NCBI RefSeq assembly: GCF_000011365.1
Contig: NC_004463.1
Span: 2,714,001-2,778,000, forward strand
Length of the DNA: 64,000 nt
Direction: 5' to 3'
From: Bradyrhizobium diazoefficiens USDA 110
GTDB lineage: Bacteria; Pseudomonadota; Alphaproteobacteria; Rhizobiales; Xanthobacteraceae
The notes under the pieces are model-generated. The model ran no database searches, was not told the DNA's origin, and saw nothing but the letters and a program-made list of their open reading frames with translations. The position numbers were made by a program, and so were the translations under genes. This document shows, piece by piece, positions 28,102 through 35,733 of the stretch; the first letter of the stretch is position 1, and each line of letters starts with the position of its first letter.

Positions 28102-29075
28102 CAGAGATCGCGCTCCCAGGTTTCGCCGACGAGGTTCTGGCCGAAGCTGCGGTGCGGCTCGGTGGCGACCAGCTTGAAGCCGGCATCCTGATAGATTTTT
28201 CGCGCGGCTGTGAGATTGCTCTGCGTCCACAGTGTCATCCGCCGATAGCCGCAGGCCCGTGCGAACGAGACGCATTCGGCGACCAGCCGCTGGCCGAGAC
28301 CCTGTCCGCGTGCGGCGGGGTCGAGCAGCAGCAGCCGCAGCTTGGCGACGTCGTCGCTGGCCTTCACCAGGAACACCGAGCCGACCGGGCGGCCCTCGAT
28401 GTCGGCGATCCAGCAGCGCTCGCGCGAGGCATCGTAGGAGGTCATGTATTTGGCGACGATCTCGGCCACCAGCGCCTCGAAGCCGGAATCGAAGCCGTAT
28501 TCGCCGGCATAGAGCGCGCCGTGGCTCTGCACCACCCAGCCCATGTCGCCGGGGCGGGGATCGCGCAGGATCGCGCGCGGCGCCGGCGCGCGCGGCAAAG
28601 CGAGCAGCCGCTCGATCGTCTCCATCGCTCCGGTGAGCCGCCTGCGCTCCTCGTCCGGCAGCGGCCGCAGCATCGCGGCGACGTCCTCCTGGGACGAGCG
28701 CTCCAGCTTGGCGAAGGCCTGGCGGCCCTTTGCGGTCAGGCTGAGCTGAACCTGCCGGCGGTCGCTGGCAAGCGGCTTGCGCGCGATCAGGCCGCTCTCG
28801 TCGAAATTCTGCACGATGCGGCTGAGATAGCCGGCGTCGAGCCCGAGCGCGATGCCGATCTCCTTGGCCGATTGCTCGCCTCCATGGGCGAGCTCGTAGA
28901 GCACGCGGGCCTCGCTCAGCGAGAACGGGCTCTTCAGGAGCTGCTGGTCGAGAACGCCGAGCTTGTGGGTGTAGAAGCGGTTGAAGGCGCGGACCGCCTG
29001 AACCTGGTCGTCGGCGACCTGTCCGGCCGCAGCGCTTGATGACGACGAGCTTGATGGCAGAGGGCTTGACGGCAT
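28101..29075 (-). CDS. MarR regulator fused to GNAT acetyltransferase
   Basis: A 324-residue two-domain protein. After a Ser-rich N-terminus, residues about 25-165 form a MarR winged helix (LGLDAGYLSRIVQNFDESG as the recognition region, SDRRQVQLSLTAKG as the wing). Residues about 170-324 form a GNAT domain with the acetyl-CoA loop RGQGLGQRLV. Fusions of this kind are known in alphaproteobacteria and are called bifunctional regulator/N-acetyltransferases; the acetyl acceptor is unknown. A 34-base palindrome 15 bases upstream of the start codon is a strong candidate for autoregulation. Confidence 0.92.
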   Translation of the reverse strand: MPSSPLPSSSSSSSAAAGQVADDQVQAVRAFNRFYTHKLGVLDQQLLKSPFSLSEARVLYELAHGGEQSAKEIGIALGLDAGYLSRIVQNFDESGLIARKPLASDRRQVQLSLTAKGRQAFAKLERSSQEDVAAMLRPLPDEERRRLTGAMETIERLLALPRAPAPRAILRDPRPGDMGWVVQSHGALYAGEYGFDSGFEALVAEIVAKYMTSYDASRERCWIADIEGRPVGSVFLVKASDDVAKLRLLLLDPAARGQGLGQRLVAECVSFARACGYRRMTLWTQSNLTAARKIYQDAGFKLVATEPHRSFGQNLVGETWERDL

Positions 29076-29090
29076 GGGTCACCTCAATAT

Positions 29091-29124
29091 TTGCCATTGT
29101 CAAACAATTATTTGACGTTGGCAA
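29091..29124. promoter_or_regulatory. 34-base palindrome, candidate MarR operator
   Basis: TTGCCA-N2-GTCAAA-N6-TTTGAC-N2-TGGCAA. Both pairs of six-base arms match exactly. It lies in the 77-base gap between the marR-gnat start and the upstream glycosyltransferase gene, where a MarR dimer would block its own promoter. Confidence 0.75.
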
Positions 29125-29152
29125 GTATCAAGGGCGAGTCTAAAAAGTGACT

Positions 29153-29728
29153 TCAGCCGACCATGACGATCCGGCTGCGCAGCATGGTTCGGGACGAGCG
29201 GCCGAGCCGGCGCAGCAGCCGCGCCTCGGAGCGGCGGGCCTGGGGCGGGTAGCCGCCGATCCGGTCGTAATGGTCACGCGCGATCAAAAGTCCCTGATCG
29301 CCGAGCGGGCCGACCAGCTTGCGGGCCACGGCGCGGAGCATGTCGCGGAATCCGGTGTCGGCGTAGGGCGAGCGGGCGTAGCGGAACACCGCCGCGCGGT
29401 CCCGGCCGCTGCTCGCGACGGCCTGGATGAATTGGGTGGTCTCCTCGATCCAGCCGGTTTCCAGCACCGCGCCTGCGGGCAGGAACATCAGCCAGGCCGA
29501 CCGGGCCTGGAGCGCACCGGCGGCCAGCGCCGCGCCCTGCGAGGATCCCTCGAAGCCGATGAAACGGCAGCCGGCGACGTCGGCCACGCGCTCGATGACG
29601 CCGTTGCGGGTGCCGTCGACCAGGAGCACTTCCCGGACGATGCCCGCGGCGGCGCCGGGGACCAGCGCGGCCAGAGTTGCGACCGCCGTCTGCTCGACGC
29701 CCTCGGTCGGAATGATGACGCTCAGCAT
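29153..29728 (-). CDS. glycosyltransferase family 2-like protein, short
   Basis: A 191-residue protein starting MLSVIIPTEG, the usual GT-A start, with EVLLVDGTRN in the nucleotide-sugar position and AWLMFLPAGAVLETGWIEE in place of the DxD region. It is shorter than complete family 2 enzymes and lacks a clear DxD, so transferase activity is uncertain. Same strand as the MarR-GNAT gene, but the operator between them suggests separate units. Confidence 0.72.
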   Translation of the reverse strand: MLSVIIPTEGVEQTAVATLAALVPGAAAGIVREVLLVDGTRNGVIERVADVAGCRFIGFEGSSQGAALAAGALQARSAWLMFLPAGAVLETGWIEETTQFIQAVASSGRDRAAVFRYARSPYADTGFRDMLRAVARKLVGPLGDQGLLIARDHYDRIGGYPPQARRSEARLLRRLGRSSRTMLRSRIVMVG

Positions 29729-30060
29729 GGTTGAGGCTTCGATGTCCGCACTTCGGGAGAAGCGTAACTTGTTATGATGTTGTCATAAACACGCGGCAAT
29801 GCCGAGTGCAACTTTTCGGCGGGGGCTCCGCCGTTCGATGGTAAACTGCCAGAGCCATCGCATCCAAAGATGTCCCGCGCGGGATGGCAATGTTGCTGAA
29901 TATTTCGGCGCAGCTTTGTCTTGACCGTATTAACCCGGAGTTTCGTTCCGATCTTGCGCGCCACGCAGGCGGATCGCAATCCTACGAGAGGAGGATGCGA
30001 GCGGAACGACGCCCGGGAACGGGAAAAGCAGGCAATCCATTGTGCTGAAGAGGGCTTCGT
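29729..30060. other. 332-base gene-free stretch
   Basis: Divergent region between the glycosyltransferase-like and RMD1-family genes. Contains the dyad TTATGA-N5-TCATAA at 29772-29788 and GAGGAGG-like runs near 29990, but no ORF I can support. Confidence 0.5.
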
Positions 30061-30900
30061 ATGACTGCCGATCAACTTGCTGTTAGCGCGCCGTCGACAT
30101 CTCCCAGGCCGGCCGCCGCGCCGACCTTGCGGATCCGGGCGCTGATGCTGGGCGACCGCATCAATGCTTCGGGCCTCGAGCTCGGCGCGCTGGTGTCGTC
30201 GACGCCGGCCGCCTTCCGCGTCCATGCCGGCCTTGCCGTGATCTTCCGCTACGGCGTCGTGGTGCTGATCGGCCTGTTGCCTTCGGAGGAGAAGGTGCTG
30301 ATCGACAGCCTGAAGCCGCGCGTGATCGGCGAGCTCAGCCCCTATGAGGAAGAGACCGCGCAGGCGCAGCTCTGCAACGACGAGAACGCCGAGGTGATCC
30401 AGCCGGGCGGGCCGATCTGCCTCGCCAAATTCTCCGACGACCGGTTGCTTCTGGTTGCCGACGCGCTCGCCAAGAGCACGTCGCTGGCGCGCGACGAACG
30501 GCGTGTCGCGGCCGTGTTCGACGTCATCGAGCCGTTCGCGCGCGAGCTCGCCGAGCGCGGCCGCACGCCGCGCCGGCGCAGGGCCATTCTGCAACTGATC
30601 GGCAACGCGCTGCTGGTGCAGCAGCGCGTCGCCGGCCGCGTCGCCGTCGCCGAGAAGCCCGACGTGCTCTGGGAGAAGCCCGAGCTCGACCGGCTCTATG
30701 CCCGCCTCGAAGACGAGTACGAATTGAAGGAGCGCCTCGACACGCTCGAGCGCAAGCTCACCGCCGTGTCCGAGACGGCCAATGCGCTGACAGACATCAT
30801 CGACACCGAGCGCTCGTTGCGTCTCGAGATCGCCGTGGTGGTGCTGATCCTGATCGAGGTCGCGATCGGGTGTATCCAGATCTTCGCCGGCATTCACTGA
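30061..30900 (+). CDS. RMD1/YagE (DUF155) family protein
   Basis: A 279-residue protein of the RMD1 family. The mitochondrial relatives (yeast Rmd1/Rmd8, human RMND1) are inner-membrane proteins needed for organelle translation; the bacterial role is unknown. Seen here: AVIFRYGVVVLIGL near residue 60, the helical core with LARDERRVAAVFDVIEPFA, coiled-coil-like YELKERLDTLERKL, and one C-terminal TM helix at about 256-277. A GAGGG site precedes the ATG. The last seven bases overlap the end of the convergent dikinase-fragment gene. Confidence 0.85.
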   Translation: MTADQLAVSAPSTSPRPAAAPTLRIRALMLGDRINASGLELGALVSSTPAAFRVHAGLAVIFRYGVVVLIGLLPSEEKVLIDSLKPRVIGELSPYEEETAQAQLCNDENAEVIQPGGPICLAKFSDDRLLLVADALAKSTSLARDERRVAAVFDVIEPFARELAERGRTPRRRRAILQLIGNALLVQQRVAGRVAVAEKPDVLWEKPELDRLYARLEDEYELKERLDTLERKLTAVSETANALTDIIDTERSLRLEIAVVVLILIEVAIGCIQIFAGIH

Positions 30901-32510
30901 GCCGCGGCGGCGCGTGCCGGCGGATCGAGGTCGCCGGCCTGCGATTGCCATTTCGCGATCTCGGCGAGTTCGGCGTCGGGGCGCGTCTCCACCGTGCGGC
31001 AGCGTCCGAGATAGAGTTGTCCCGCATCGCCCTCGATCGTGATCCAGTCGCCCTCCGACAATGTCGCGTCGGCAAGCTGGGCCTGCCGCGAGACAGGATC
31101 GATCTTCAGCGCGTGACAGCCGACCACGCAGGGCTTGCCCATCTGCCGCGCCACCAGCGCCGCATGCGAGGTCCGCGCGCCGACCGCCGTGACGATGCCG
31201 GCCGCCACCGCGAAGCCTGCGACGTCCGCGGTGCTGGTGTCGGGACGCAGCAGGATGACCGGATCGCCTGTGGCCGACAGGCGCTGGGCGCTTTCGGCGT
31301 CGAAGACCGCGCGGCCGACGCCGATGCCCCCGGACGCGCCGATGCCGATCGCCGCCGGCTCGCCCGCGCAGACCAGTGCGGTCGCGGCGAGCGAGGCGAG
31401 GTCGATCCCGGCGATCCGCTCCAGCGCCTCGTCCTGCGTGATCAGCCCCTCATGCACGAGGTCGATCGCGATCCTGACCGCCGCACGCGGCGTTCGCTTG
31501 GCCGCGCGCGTCTGGAGGATCCACAGCCTGCCATCTTCGACGGTGAACTCGACGTCCTGCACGTCGCAAAATTCACGCTCGAGCCGCTTCAGGATATCGC
31601 CAAGCTCGGCTTCGGTCCGCGGCAGTGCGCGCACGATCGCATCCTCGGCGTCGGGGGAGCGGCGCCCGGACACGACGTCCTCGCCCTGCGCATCGAGCAC
31701 GAGATCGATCATCGGGCGCGGTGCGCCGGTCGAAGGATCGCGCGAGAAGGCCACCCCGGCACCCGATGCCAGCCCGCCATTGCCGAACACCATCGCCTGC
31801 ACCGTGACGGCGGTGCCCTGGAGCCCTTCGAGTTGCTGGAGTTTCCGATAGGTCTTCGCCCGCTCGCTCGTCCAGGACCGGTAGACGGCTTGCGCCGCGG
31901 CCTCGAGCTGCGCGACCGCATCCTCGAGCCACCCATCGGCGTGATCCTCGACCAGCGCCTGTTCGTCGCCGGCAAGCCGCTCCAGCGCTTCGCTGTCGAG
32001 CGCACGATCGTTCTCGGCACCTTCGGCCTCGACCAGTTCCGAGATGCGGGCCGCGAATGCGGCGGCGTCCAGCCCGAGCACCGTCTCGCCAAAACTCTCC
32101 AGGAAGCGCCGCCGGCAGTCCCAGGCGAGCCGCGGCCGGCCGGTCGCACGGATCAGGCCGTGCACGGCATCCGACGTGCAGCCGACATTGAGCACGGTGT
32201 CGAGCATGCCCGGCATCGATCGGGCGGCGCCCGAGCGCACCGAGACCAGCAGCGGCAGCCGCCGGTCGCCGAACCGCCTTCCGGTCGCGCTCTCCAGGAA
32301 GGCAATTCCTTCCTTGAGCCCGTCGCTCAGATGACGCTCCGCATGCGCGTGCCCCGCGATGATGTCGGCGCAGAGCTTGACCGGCAGCACGAAAGCCGGC
32401 GGCACCGGCAGGCCCAGCGCCGCCATCCGGGCGAGGTTGGCGGCCTTGGCGCCGATCTCCTCGGCGGGACGCAATTCGGTCGCCTCGGCGCCGATACGCA
32501 CGATATGCAT
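30894..32510 (-). CDS. PPDK-like protein lacking the PEP/pyruvate domain
   Basis: A 538-residue relative of pyruvate phosphate dikinase. Residues about 1-350 are the ATP-grasp nucleotide-binding region (GAKAANLARMAALGLPVPP, SVRSGAARSMPGMLDTVLN, WILQTRAAKRT). The swivelling phosphohistidine domain follows, with His449 in the TSHAALVARQMG motif. The protein ends where normal PPDK continues into its 350-residue PEP/pyruvate barrel. There is no frameshift remnant downstream, so the short form looks deliberate. It could take phosphate from ATP onto His449 and pass it to another acceptor. It starts 11 bases after the preceding unknown gene, in the xfp-ackA unit. Confidence 0.88.
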   Translation of the reverse strand: MHIVRIGAEATELRPAEEIGAKAANLARMAALGLPVPPAFVLPVKLCADIIAGHAHAERHLSDGLKEGIAFLESATGRRFGDRRLPLLVSVRSGAARSMPGMLDTVLNVGCTSDAVHGLIRATGRPRLAWDCRRRFLESFGETVLGLDAAAFAARISELVEAEGAENDRALDSEALERLAGDEQALVEDHADGWLEDAVAQLEAAAQAVYRSWTSERAKTYRKLQQLEGLQGTAVTVQAMVFGNGGLASGAGVAFSRDPSTGAPRPMIDLVLDAQGEDVVSGRRSPDAEDAIVRALPRTEAELGDILKRLEREFCDVQDVEFTVEDGRLWILQTRAAKRTPRAAVRIAIDLVHEGLITQDEALERIAGIDLASLAATALVCAGEPAAIGIGASGGIGVGRAVFDAESAQRLSATGDPVILLRPDTSTADVAGFAVAAGIVTAVGARTSHAALVARQMGKPCVVGCHALKIDPVSRQAQLADATLSEGDWITIEGDAGQLYLGRCRTVETRPDAELAEIAKWQSQAGDLDPPARAAAAQ

Positions 32511-32521
32511 GGTGCTTCCCC

Positions 32522-34450
32522 CTAGGCTGCGAGATCGATCATGATGTGCCGGCGCAACAGATGCCCGAAGCCGGCGAAACGGTCGGTGGCGCGCTCGATG
32601 GCGCGGGCAAGCTCGAGCACCGAGAGCGAGGTCGCGACGTCGAAGCCGCCGCCGAAGACCAGCGCGGTCGTCGCACGCTCGTGGCCGTCCGCGGCATGTT
32701 CGGCATCGATCAGGCGGCTCACGGCGGACAGCGCATCCTCGGAATCGGCGCGCCGCCCTTCCGGCACGTCGGTGGCCGCGGCGACGCCGCTGGCCGCGAC
32801 CTCGGTCGCGGTCATCGCCACCACACAGAGTTCGGCGAGTGCGGTCAGCAGCGACGGATCGGTTCGCTCCGGCATCAGCGAGGCGATGAAGGCCGCCTGC
32901 TCCAGTTCGTCGACGGCCTCTTCGGCGCGATCGATCAACTGGGCGATCGTTGGCCGGGCGTTGAGCCGGTCGACTTCCTTGCGCGTTTCGAGCGCAATGC
33001 GATCGGCCTTCTGTTCGATCGCGCCGCAGCGTACCGCCAGCAGCTTGCGATCGGCCGGCTGGCCGGCCCGAAGCGTTGCAATATGGCGGGAGATCGCCGC
33101 AACGAGATCATGGGCAAGCCCGATCTGGCGCAGCACCGCGGCGAGCAGGGTGCCGTCAACGCGCTCCAGATGCCGCACCAGGTCGGCTTCGATCTGGTCG
33201 CGGACCGTCCTGACGGAGCGACCTGCGAGCAGCGCCTCGGTGGAGGCGCGCAGTGCCGCCTTCAGAAAATCGATCGCGGCGGCGCGGCCGAGCGCCTGGT
33301 CGAGCCGCTCGCCGAAGCCGATGCGCGCGGGGGCGGCGTTGCGCACCGCCGACCCCAACAGCTCGTTGCCGCCGAGCTCGAGAAAGCCGCGATGGCCGAT
33401 CCGCTGTCGCGCCGCCCATTCCAGGATTCGTGTGGCGTCGTCCTTGGCAACCCAGGTCCGCAGCAGCTTGCGCGCCTTGTTCCAGTCGATCAGGAACACC
33501 AGCGCGGCGCCCACGGCCGCGAGGAATTCGTTGCGATCCGCGGCGTGAGCCGGCTGATACTGGCCGGTGACGAGATAGAATGAATTGTCTTCGCCGAGGC
33601 CCGCGGCGGTGTGACGGTCGAGCCCGCTCCAACTCGCCTCGAACTTGTCGAACAGCGAGATGAAGAATTTTGCCCGCGCCAGGTGTACGTCGGTGTAGGT
33701 GACAGTGACCGCGTTCTTCTTGACCGCGATCACCACCACATGGGCGTCCGTGGTGCCGATGTCGTTCTGGATCAGCAGCCGGCCGCCCGAGCGGGTCGCC
33801 ATGGTGTCGAGACCGGGGTGGTTGAACTTCAGCCTTCGCGTCTGGTTCAGGCCTTTCATGAAGGCCTCCACCGCGCCGCGATCTTCGCCGTGCAGGCCGA
33901 ACACATGGGCACCGTCGAGCGTTTCCTCCGAACAGTTCACCGCAAGCTTGTTCAGCGCCTTGTGCAGATCCATCACCAGCCGATGGAGGCTGTCGCCGGC
34001 CGTCTCGGCAACGCCGGTCAGGCGCGCAATGCGGGAAAGATCGATTTCGTTGGTGGCATCGAGCAGACCCGCGCTTCGGACGGCCGTCAGCCGCGCGTTC
34101 GCCTTGTCGCCGTCCGACGGCGCGCCGGCGCTGACGGCGCGGATCATGGCCGCAGCGTCGTCCTGGATCTCCTTCATCAGCTTGGCGAGGTTCGGCGCCG
34201 CGAGCCGGGACGGTCCGACCAGATGGGCGCCGCCGATCAGCGTTGCGATCGCGGCTGGTGCAATGCCGGCGGCGTGACTCTCGACCGCAAGCTCGCTGGC
34301 GGGACGATCGGGATCTTGCGCATGCCGAGCCGCCGCCTGGAGCGCACTCATCCGCACCTTGATGCGGTCATTGGCGGCAAGCCCTTCCGCCACCAGCGCG
34401 GGCAACAGGATGTCGCCCTGTCCGAGTTCTTCGATGATCTGGGTTTTCAT
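32522..34450 (-). CDS. 642-residue unknown protein with PhoU/DUF47-like C-terminus
   Basis: I do not recognise the full-length family. Residues about 1-430 mix helices and strands, including TRSGGRLLIQNDIGTTDAHV and NSFYLVTGQYQPAHAADR. From about 440 the protein is a helical array resembling PhoU/DUF47 proteins: RCGAIEQKADRIALETRKEV then RAEEAVDELEQAAFIASLM is the usual acidic metal-binding pattern of that family. No TM segment or signal. The ATG for MKTQIIEEL is preferred to a TTG five codons earlier. It lies 82 bases after ackA and 11 bases before the dikinase-fragment gene, suggesting a joint function. Confidence 0.7.
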   Translation of the reverse strand: MKTQIIEELGQGDILLPALVAEGLAANDRIKVRMSALQAAARHAQDPDRPASELAVESHAAGIAPAAIATLIGGAHLVGPSRLAAPNLAKLMKEIQDDAAAMIRAVSAGAPSDGDKANARLTAVRSAGLLDATNEIDLSRIARLTGVAETAGDSLHRLVMDLHKALNKLAVNCSEETLDGAHVFGLHGEDRGAVEAFMKGLNQTRRLKFNHPGLDTMATRSGGRLLIQNDIGTTDAHVVVIAVKKNAVTVTYTDVHLARAKFFISLFDKFEASWSGLDRHTAAGLGEDNSFYLVTGQYQPAHAADRNEFLAAVGAALVFLIDWNKARKLLRTWVAKDDATRILEWAARQRIGHRGFLELGGNELLGSAVRNAAPARIGFGERLDQALGRAAAIDFLKAALRASTEALLAGRSVRTVRDQIEADLVRHLERVDGTLLAAVLRQIGLAHDLVAAISRHIATLRAGQPADRKLLAVRCGAIEQKADRIALETRKEVDRLNARPTIAQLIDRAEEAVDELEQAAFIASLMPERTDPSLLTALAELCVVAMTATEVAASGVAAATDVPEGRRADSEDALSAVSRLIDAEHAADGHERATTALVFGGGFDVATSLSVLELARAIERATDRFAGFGHLLRRHIMIDLAA

Positions 34451-34532
34451 GGTCTGTCCGCGCAACGGTTGATGCCGTCCTTATGCCGCGAAGTTGCGAC
34501 GGCCTCATTGCGACAGATCATTCATAAAACCG

Positions 34533-35729
34533 TCACGCAGCGTGTCGTTCGCGCAGAAGCGCGGCGCAATGGCGCGCGATCGCGATCTCTTCGTTGGTGG
34601 GAATGATGAAAATATCGACCGCACTGTCGCCGGTGCCGATCCGCTCGCGTCCCTCGCTATTCGCCGCTGCATCGATGCGCACGCCGAGCCAGGCGAGACG
34701 CTCGCCGATCGCGCTGCGGATCTCGCTGGCATGCTCGCCGATGCCGCCAGTGAAGACCAGACAGTCCAGCCCCTGAAGCGTGGTCGCCATCATCGCGATC
34801 TCCTGCGCCGCACGGAAGGTGAAGAGATCGATCGCGTCCCGTGCCGCAGCCTCGCGGCTCGCAAGCAGCGTGCGCATGTCCGCGGACATGCCGGAGACGC
34901 CGAGCAGGCCCGACTCGTGATAGAGCAGGTGCTGGACGTCTTCGACCGACATCCCCTCGTGCTGCTGCAGATAGAGCAGCACGCCGGGGTCGATCGTGCC
35001 GCTTCGCGTCCCCATCACGAGGCCGTCGAGCGGCGTCAGTCCCATCGTGGTGTCGACGCTGCGGCCGTTGCGGAGTGCGCAGAGACTTGCGCCATTGCCG
35101 AGATGCGCGATGACGGTGCGCTTCGCAACGAGCTGCGGCGCGATTCCGGCGAGGCGGCCCGCGACATATTCGAACGACAGCCCGTGAAAGCCGTAGCGCC
35201 TGACGCCGCGCTCTTCATAGCGCCTCGGAATCGCAAAGCGGCTCGCAGGCGGTGCAAGTCCGTGATGGAAGGCGGTGTCGAAGCAGGCGATCTGGGTCAG
35301 CGCGCGACGGATCGCGGAGAGGGTGCGGACCGGCGCGAGGCAGCGCGGCTGGTGCAGCGGCGCCAGCGGCGTCAGGGCCTCCAGCTTCGCGGTGATATCG
35401 TCCGTCAATTCGACCGGGCCTGAATGATCCGGCCCGCCGTGGACGATACGGTGGCCAACTGCGCGCAAGCTGTCTTGGCCGAACCGGTCGTCGATGAAGG
35501 CGAGCGCGTCGGCGAACAGGTGGCCGCCGTCGGCATCGGCCTCGTCCCGCCGCTTCTCGAACAGGTCTTCGCCCGCGGGGCCTTTCACGACGAGCCGGGG
35601 CCTGGCCTCGTGCTCGTCGAGCAGGCCCTTGCAGAGCAGCGCAGGCTCGGCCGCCGAGATCTCGAACAGGCCGAACTTGATGCTCGACGAGCCCGAGTTG
35701 AGGACGAGAACCGCCTCTGGCGCCGGCAT
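34533..35729 (-). CDS. ackA: acetate kinase
   Basis: Interconverts acetyl phosphate plus ADP with acetate plus ATP. 398 residues, normal length. The phosphate loop NSGSSSIKF is at residues 11-19, HLGNGAS in the middle, and the adenosine loop FTGGIGEHA in the C-terminal half. It starts four bases after the phosphoketolase stop, so the two are co-transcribed. Together they form the phosphoketolase-to-acetate branch, recovering ATP from xylulose 5-phosphate or fructose 6-phosphate without decarboxylation. No phosphate acetyltransferase gene is nearby. Confidence 0.96.
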   Translation of the reverse strand: MPAPEAVLVLNSGSSSIKFGLFEISAAEPALLCKGLLDEHEARPRLVVKGPAGEDLFEKRRDEADADGGHLFADALAFIDDRFGQDSLRAVGHRIVHGGPDHSGPVELTDDITAKLEALTPLAPLHQPRCLAPVRTLSAIRRALTQIACFDTAFHHGLAPPASRFAIPRRYEERGVRRYGFHGLSFEYVAGRLAGIAPQLVAKRTVIAHLGNGASLCALRNGRSVDTTMGLTPLDGLVMGTRSGTIDPGVLLYLQQHEGMSVEDVQHLLYHESGLLGVSGMSADMRTLLASREAAARDAIDLFTFRAAQEIAMMATTLQGLDCLVFTGGIGEHASEIRSAIGERLAWLGVRIDAAANSEGRERIGTGDSAVDIFIIPTNEEIAIARHCAALLRERHAA

Positions 35730-35733
35730 GGCG

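Noticed and set aside
30870..32525. A 551-codon plus-strand frame opposite the dikinase-fragment gene
   Set aside because: No recognisable motif and shadow-like composition; the minus strand encodes clear ATP-grasp and phosphohistidine motifs.
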